Shown here: one piece after another, positions 58,107 to 64,000 of the stretch
How the letters are laid out: every line of letters starts with the position of its first letter
How positions within the stretch are numbered: position 1 is the first letter of the stretch
DNA from: Gnomoniopsis sp. IMI 355080
Taxonomy: Eukaryota > Ascomycota > Sordariomycetes > Diaporthales > Gnomoniaceae
Direction of reading: 5' to 3'
Length of the DNA: 64,000 nucleotides
NCBI GenBank assembly: GCA_027946555.1
Contig: JAPEVC010000047.1
Coordinates: 62,001-126,000, forward strand
Translations under genes and position numbers: made by a program
Notes under the pieces: generated by a model
Told to the model about the DNA's origin: nothing
What the model saw: the letters and a program-made list of their open reading frames with translations, nothing else
Databases searched by the model: none

Positions 58107-60849
58107 TGGATGGCTCTCAAAATTCAATGCACAGGCCCCAACGCGTCTGCATTCACAATCACACAATCAACGCCTGAAAGGCATTTCAGACCGCACGATT
58201 TTGGAAAAGGAGTGGAGTCGAAGATATAATAAGACCTCGCTACAGCCAATGTGGATATGATTCCGGTGCTGCGGCAGGGCTTCCGGGGTTGAGTTGGCTC
58301 TGCTTGCGTAGACGGCCGCGGCGGGGCGGCCACGTAGTAGGGCTGCAAAGTTTCACGGGTATCTGACCAGGTCCGGGCACATCCTCTCGGGATAATAATA
58401 CCATAGCAATGCTAAGTCAAACTATCGACGGGAGCTGCTGATCTATGCATGCAGCAAAAGCTCGTGATGAAGGACTCTGATATGCTATTGTTGGGCAATG
58501 AAATGGCAAGGTAAATCGCGTTCGTGTTGCCAAGTGGGCACGCCTGGCACGGCGCGTGATAATTTGTAGAGCCAGAGTGTTATTGACAGCATGCCCCGGC
58601 GGTTCCCGGTTGGACCAGAGCATGTTGGGTGGTTGCACAAGGCGGTCGGGCGCATGTCTACAGGACACGATTTGTTACCACGCACCCGCGCACATGCCAG
58701 CCCGAGGAGGGTTTGTTGTAACTTTGCGATCGACTGGCCAGGCTGCAGGCCAATGTGTGAAGCTGGTGCAAGGCTGACTTCAAAGGCGGTTTCTTCGCCA
58801 TTAATCAGCGAATCGTGACTAGGACAGCAAGCACGCGCGTCACATTCACAGTCAGTCACAAGGCCAGTCTCCTTTCCACCCAGACCGTGAAACTCAGTGT
58901 CTCAGACCGTCTCGGGAGGGTGGACTGAATTGCGTTTGATTGGATGCACTTTTCATTGTGTTCGCCGCCGTGCTTGTGAACAAGGCTGGGTTGCACTGTC
59001 GCGTGTGAAGCGATATTGCTGATTCATAGTGCACGAGGTCTGGAACGCCTGGCGTAGATATAACCTCAGGGTTGGGATGGAGCTCATACTAGACTTTGTT
59101 GTAGTCACTGCTAAGCTTTTCCATGACTGGGAAATTTGATCAATTTTTTTTGGGCTTGCAGTCAACCCTCGGGAGCTTGAGAACAGAGTCTGGGCCGCTT
59201 TACGGTGGTTTGTGGCTGGCAGCTACTGCACGTGTGACATATATGCAAGCAATGAGCTGCACCCAAAGGGTTTGCGTGTGCCTCGTATCCGGTGAGAGGC
59301 TTTTCGGGTTCCAAATGGTTTGCGAACTTGGCAGGTCTTCAAAGCTACCGCCCACTACAACAGCGGAAACGCATTGAAAAATAAACTTCAAGCATACCAC
59401 GAGGCTATCAAGATGCATCCGCCTTGGCGCGCCGAGATTTTTACGATGTTTTGACAGCCGGCAGACAGGGCCCCTGACATGTGTCCCGGTTGACGTATTT
59501 GGTGAATGATCGGTGGGAACGTTGGGCGATCAGTCGATCATCATTGATCATGCACCCAAAGTTCGAAACTTCATGCAAACGGCCGGCCGACCTCCCTGCC
59601 AACAAGCAAGAAGTTGGAAGTTGGAGGTTTTGGTTATTAGGAAACAGTTGTTGGATAGCGTGCCAGCAACACAAAAGAAAAAGGAGGAGGTCGTACACCT
59701 GGGCGGGCACTTGCAGGCTCTCCTAGTGATTAAGCCCTGGCCTACTAACAAAGTCTTAGACCTACCACTGGGTGTATATGTGTGTGTGTCTGTCTGTCGG
59801 ATATATACGAGCTGCGGGCTGTTCAAAAGCATCATAAGCTGCATGTTGTGGTGAAAGGTTTTCCTCCTATATTGGCTCAGCTACACTTGGGAACCAGTGA
59901 TGCATGAAATGTCTTGGATTGAGTGGTGCATAGGTACCTACCGAATGCCGAATCAGGAAGAGCACCAACAGTCTTTTCACTGGCGTCAAGACGGTGCACA
60001 ACGGCTAGATCGAGCACCCAGTTCATGGTTTCCTAGTGTGTACCATAGTAATTCACCGGCTGAACGGCGGTAACGGCTAGTACGGGCATGAGTGAAGATT
60101 ACCATCGTACAAGATAGACTTCAAGCCAAGTGAGGACTGATCTAGTGCTGAGGTCTATCCAACAGCACAATCAAATACGTAAGTACTTGTTAGATGAGCT
60201 GTTCCGAGCATGTTAGTGTGTGAGTATGGCTCCTGGTGTGTGCTCTATCACTCTCTACCAGATTCATCATTTAAATGACCGCAGAGGACATTGGCGTTGA
60301 CCTCGCTTGTTAGATTAATTATGAGGCCCAGAAAAAGGGGGTCGACGGAGGATTGGTGCGTTTTTGTCTTCACTGATCAATGCTTCATCCCGGGGGAAAC
60401 TTGGAAGAAGAGTCGCACAACGGAGACTTTTGGCGGCAGGACGTGGAGTGGGTTTCCCGATGTGGACAGCAATGCTTTGCTTTGGTGTTCCAAGCCAATA
60501 ATCGTTCTTGGAAGAGTGGGGTGTCATTAGGTAGTGCCCTCGCTATTGGATGGCACCCACTGGTCTCGAGCAACAAGTGTGATTGAAAAAGCTCCATCCC
60601 AAGCAAGCCGGGGTCGCTGGGCAGGGCGACAGCCTGCAAACCAGCAAGGCCTAAAATAATTGCACAGCAGGGGGCCGTGTAGGGGACGTGCATGCCGACT
60701 TGCCAGAAGACAGGGATAGCTGAGGCATTCAAAGGGTCCACTTCCCAGGAACCAAAGTCTCATGCAGCCACTCAGAGGTCTTGCCCAGAGGTACGTACCG
60801 TCGATCGATGAAAAAGGGGCTCCGCCAGCAATTTCCCTCGAGAGTGTGA

Positions 60850-62298
60850 GTGGTTCGTTTCACTTCGGGCCAAACAGGGGGAAAACGAAGAGTGGGAAAA
60901 GAAAAGAGAGAGAGAGAGAAAGCGAAGTTTGTAAGGGAAAAAGCTTGGAAGAAGACGTGGCAGTGCTGAGAATGATATTGAGGCACAGAGAGAGGGAGTG
61001 CGCGAGCGAGAAGGGGAGGGGGGTGGTTGAATTAGGTTGGAAGACGACGAGAGAGGTGTAGTGACTTGTTCTGGGGCTTGGGCAAGGAGGAGTCAGGTTG
61101 TCTCTCGGCTCTCTTCCCACCCTCCCTCAGACACGCGCCCCGTCCACCCCCAGGCCCATTCCTTGCGTCCCTGCCCTTTCTTACCCGTCCTTCGCACCTC
61201 CCAACCTTGGAACTTTGTGTCTTTTTTCTGCGTCTTGCCTCTTTCTGTCCGCCAAAACCACGTCTACGCACGCACGCTATTGTTCGTGGCTCTCGTTTTC
61301 TGAAACCTCTCGCTGCACTTTTTGCAGACCACTCTCTTTTCTTCCTTGGCCCCCATTCCATCGTCCCAACCTTCGTTTTTCCTTTGACAAGCCTACGAAA
61401 CAAGCATACCGCGTACACCCATCCTCCCCCTTCCAAACCGCAGCACAAAATCTGGGCATCGCATGAACGACAAACAACCCAAGCCCCAGTCCTCTTTCGT
61501 TACTTGCCGTCATCGTCTCGGGGCCTCCGTCTGAGTCTGCTTCAGGTTTTCCTTCGACTCGACTCCGGGACTTGACGACTAAGCTTGCGGTGCGACACGA
61601 CACGACAAAAACAACAATCCTCCCACTAGCAGCCGCAGTAGTCATCTCAGCTTTTCGACCATCCAGCCATCCCAACCGACCACCATCGGCGACCTACGAC
61701 AGCGGACGACCTCCCTTGCCGCCCTCGACGCTCATCTGTTCCGTCGAATTCCTTGACGGGCCCGGTCACTGACAATTCTTTGTCTATTGCCTATCCCTCG
61801 CCTCCGGTTCTTTTTTGTCCGACGATTTACCTGCCACCTAGGATCAAGCCGCCAATAGGGTTCGGTCGATGTCATTGCCACTTTGAGGGTTGGAATTGGA
61901 AGCACTAGAAGGGAGCGAAGAAGGACTCGCTCCAAGGATACGAAGGACATCGTGGACTTCGAACACCGGAGCATAGACAAAGAAATCAGGACTCGGCATC
62001 ATTCTTGGTCCTCGTGTCGATTGTCCTAGTCTTTGTTGGCACCCAGTAGACGCTGTCTAATCCTCGACTTCAAGCACTCATCTAAGTCGAAGCATATCTT
62101 CGACAAAGGCCACCCCCCACTCTGCCGCGTGATTCGGTCCTCCTGACTCGCGAACCTTCTCACCATCCTCGATCAACAACGCACGACATTCGTTCATTAT
62201 ACAGTCTTTCATCCCATCCCTGAATTTTAATCAGCGTCGTTGATCCGACCCATCCGATTAAAAGCACCCGTGCAACTCAGCTCTTCACACCAATCAAC
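60850..62298 (+). promoter_or_regulatory. long promoter/5' leader region of the WSC gene
   Basis: From about 60850 the plus strand is purine-rich (GGGGAAAACGAAGAG..., GA repeats), then from about 61100 to 62290 becomes strongly pyrimidine-rich (CCCTCCCTC, CTTTCTT, TCTTCC). This is typical of fungal core promoters followed by a long 5' UTR. Several short ATG-initiated frames lie inside (for example at 61464), possible upstream ORFs. The transcription start cannot be placed from sequence alone. Confidence 0.45.
60904..60921 (+). repeat. GA-repeat tract
   Basis: Short (GA)n run in the purine-rich segment upstream of the WSC gene. Confidence 0.8.
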
Positions 62299-63286
62299 AT
62301 GAGGTTAACAAACATCCTCGCGGCCTTCGTGGCCACTGCGTCTTCCACATACGCCGCTACGACAACATCCGACTCTGACTCTACGGCAGCCTCGACCGCA
62401 ACTGCAGTCCAATCCCCATCTGCTGCCCCTACACTTGGCAGCCCTATTTCTCAAGGCTGTTTCTCATCATGGGGTAACATGATTTTGAACTCGACTGTCA
62501 AGTTCAACTCCATGGGTGGCTGTATCACTGCTCTCTGCACTCCAGCAGGTTACACCGTGGGAGCCATGACTGGCGGTAACGAGTGCTACTGCGGCACCGA
62601 ATACCCGCCCAAGGATACCCTCGTTGACGACAGCAAATGTAATGTGGGCTGCCCCGGCTATGGCTTGGAGGCTTGCGGTGGTATCGGCACATACAGTGTG
62701 TTCAACACTGGTATCATGCTAGAGGTTGACTACGCCGAAGCAAACACGACTTCTTCGGCTTCAGGGACTTCAGGCACTGTCGTAGCTTCATCTACAGTGG
62801 TAAGCGGCGGTCAGAGTAAGTTGTCCACATCGCCCTAATCTGTTGAGGTACAGTGCGCTAATTTTGTGTCAACAGCCAGCGTTGTTTATGTCACACAGTC
62901 TCCTACAGCGTCCGCGGAGCCAAAGTCAAGCTCGGCAAACGTGGGTGGCATTGTGGCTGGAGTTGTGGTTGGTGTCGTAGTGCTCCTCGCCATTGCTGGT
63001 GGTTTCATTTTCTGGCACCGACGCAGAAGAAACCAGGAGATCGAAGAGGAGCACCGCCGCAACGCTGCGGTGAACGCCTTCATGAAGCCGCCGGGAAGCA
63101 GCGGTGGCTACTCCGTCGAGAACGACTCCAGAATGGACCCCGTGATGGCACAGAGGAGACTGAGCAGTGGCAGTATTGCCGACAACGAAGATTACTCACG
63201 ACGGATCCTCCGGGTATGTCTTGCATGCCTGTATCACCCCCAAGTATGCTTTGAAGCTAACCAAACCCCAGGTCACCAACGCATGA
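62299..63286 (+). CDS. WSC-domain cell-wall stress sensor-like protein
   Basis: Three exons: 62299-62815, 62876-63213, 63272-63286 (289 residues); the last exon adds only VTNA before the stop, giving the ILRVTNA end. Parts in order: signal peptide (1-19), Ser/Thr-rich stretch, WSC domain (about 50-138) with eight cysteines and motifs QGCFSSWGN, MGGCITALC, ECYCGTEYP and GYGLEACGG, a Ser/Thr-rich mucin-like stalk (about 148-195), a single membrane helix (about 197-219, GGIVAGVVVGVVVLLAIAGG) and a basic then acidic cytosolic tail. Wsc sensors detect wall stress and signal through Rom2/Rho1 to the Pkc1 MAP-kinase path. The start has context ATCAACATGA. Confidence 0.88.
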
Positions 63287-64000
63287 GAAGCTTGAACCAC
63301 TTACGACGAACGATTTCCCGTCTGTACAATACTCTGCCCCGGCATCATCGGCGTTTCGGATTTCCGCTCATGGCACGTATGGATCGATCCAGTTGATGGA
63401 CGTGGCGTTTCATCTGGCGTAGGAGCAGCAACAATATATTGGGGTTGCAGCGATGACTGTGACAAATTGCCTCCGGGCTAGGGTTGCTGCCTCCATACGC
63501 CGTCCGCTCCTTTGCGATTAGTATGGCTGTTGTAAGAGAGTCCACTCGGAAGGCTCGACTGCAATCGATGAGCAATCTTGTCGAATCAGCATACTCAAAA
63601 TTTTCGTCACGACGAATGGCTTTGTGATACCAACTTTTCTTTTTACCAAGGAGGACGATCCCGTCTACAGAGCATCGAATGCTCAACAACGATCAACTCA
63701 CTTTGACCAGGGACACCGAGAGAATGTCTTCTCACTACATCTTTATTTGTCTGGGCATCGGGGCGGAGATTTGGGAAATGTGGAACCTTTCGGCGGGGAG
63801 TAGACAACTCGGACTGAGCAGGCTCACCGTCTGCAGTTCGAGTCCCTAAGTCATGGCGAGAAAGGGAAACGAGGACAGGACAAGCCAGATGCTTGTACCG
63901 GTCCGTTTGAAAAAATCCATATTGCGGCAAAAGGAACAAATGCTGCGGTTCATAAACCCCCATACTACTACGATTACTACCTTGTGGGACAGACATATAC
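63287..64000. other. 3' region of WSC gene to window end
   Basis: No gene recognised. A 117-codon minus frame (63643-63996) has an ATG but no domain and probably lies in UTR or intergenic DNA; a gene entering from beyond the window cannot be excluded. Confidence 0.4.

Larger units (their letters stand above)
55070..60849. other. gene-poor region, about 5.8 kb
   Basis: No gene recognised on either strand. The longest frame (57254-57841 plus, 195 codons) has no domain and skewed Ser/Pro/Thr content. The interval contains CCTAGGTA palindromes near 56040-56580 and CA/TG microsatellite stretches. It may contain UTRs, non-coding transcripts or decayed elements that cannot be judged by eye. Confidence 0.45.

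Noticed and set aside
60860..61675. Several overlapping frames of 85-170 codons
   Set aside because: They arise from the purine- and pyrimidine-rich low-complexity DNA before the WSC gene, which suppresses stop codons.
1..64000. tRNA genes, CRISPR arrays and transposons
   Set aside because: Scanned for T-loop GGTTCGA-type blocks, regularly spaced repeats, terminal repeats and transposase/reverse transcriptase motifs; none found by eye. tRNAscan-SE and a repeat search would be decisive.

Overview
The window is nuclear DNA of a filamentous ascomycete (Pezizomycotina). The evidence is short introns (about 55-115 bp) with GTRNGT donors and CTRAY branch points a few bases before AG, moderate GC, kilobase-sized intergenic gaps, and a fungal gene set: Zn2Cys6 regulator, RTA1 protein, WSC sensor, cutinase, M28E aminopeptidase. 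The genus cannot be fixed by eye. I rebuilt 23 protein-coding genes by joining exons by hand, plus one weak candidate, one sulfotransferase-like remnant and one orphan reading frame. I saw no tRNA, rRNA, CRISPR array or intact transposon.

Layout. 0-5.6 kb: acyl-protein thioesterase/carboxylesterase-like hydrolase, 2EXR/F-box-like protein, O-fucosyltransferase-like type II membrane protein. 6.7-12.4 kb: secreted leucine aminopeptidase, a small cupin protein, an epoxide-hydrolase-like enzyme, a small secreted HsbA-like protein. 13.4-21.4 kb: sulfotransferase relic, cutinase, MFS sugar-type transporter divergent from an MmgE/PrpD-family enzyme, Nudix hydrolase. 24.8-32.7 kb: a catabolic cluster with FAH-family (fumarylpyruvate-type) hydrolase, FAD aromatic monooxygenase, Zn2Cys6 regulator and gentisate 1,2-dioxygenase. 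33-40.5 kb: small membrane protein, DUR3-type urea/solute symporter, acyltransferase-3 membrane protein. 42.3-55.1 kb: nucleoporin Nup37-like beta-propeller with an odd in-frame extension after its stop, F-box/LRR-like protein, RTA1 protein, mitochondrial LEA-like protein, mitochondrial enoyl-CoA hydratase (AUH type). 55-62.3 kb has no recognisable gene. 62.3-63.3 kb: WSC-domain cell-wall stress sensor.

The clearest functional unit is the gentisate cluster. The monooxygenase would make gentisate from a hydroxybenzoate, the cupin dioxygenase opens the ring, and the FAH-family enzyme splits fumarylpyruvate to fumarate and pyruvate. The Zn2Cys6 protein sits head-to-head with the dioxygenase. No maleylpyruvate isomerase was found here. 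Outside it, the aminopeptidase, cutinase and HsbA-like protein form a loose group of secreted degradative or surface proteins.

A palindrome, TACCTAGGTA, recurs at least eight times in non-coding DNA and is unexplained.
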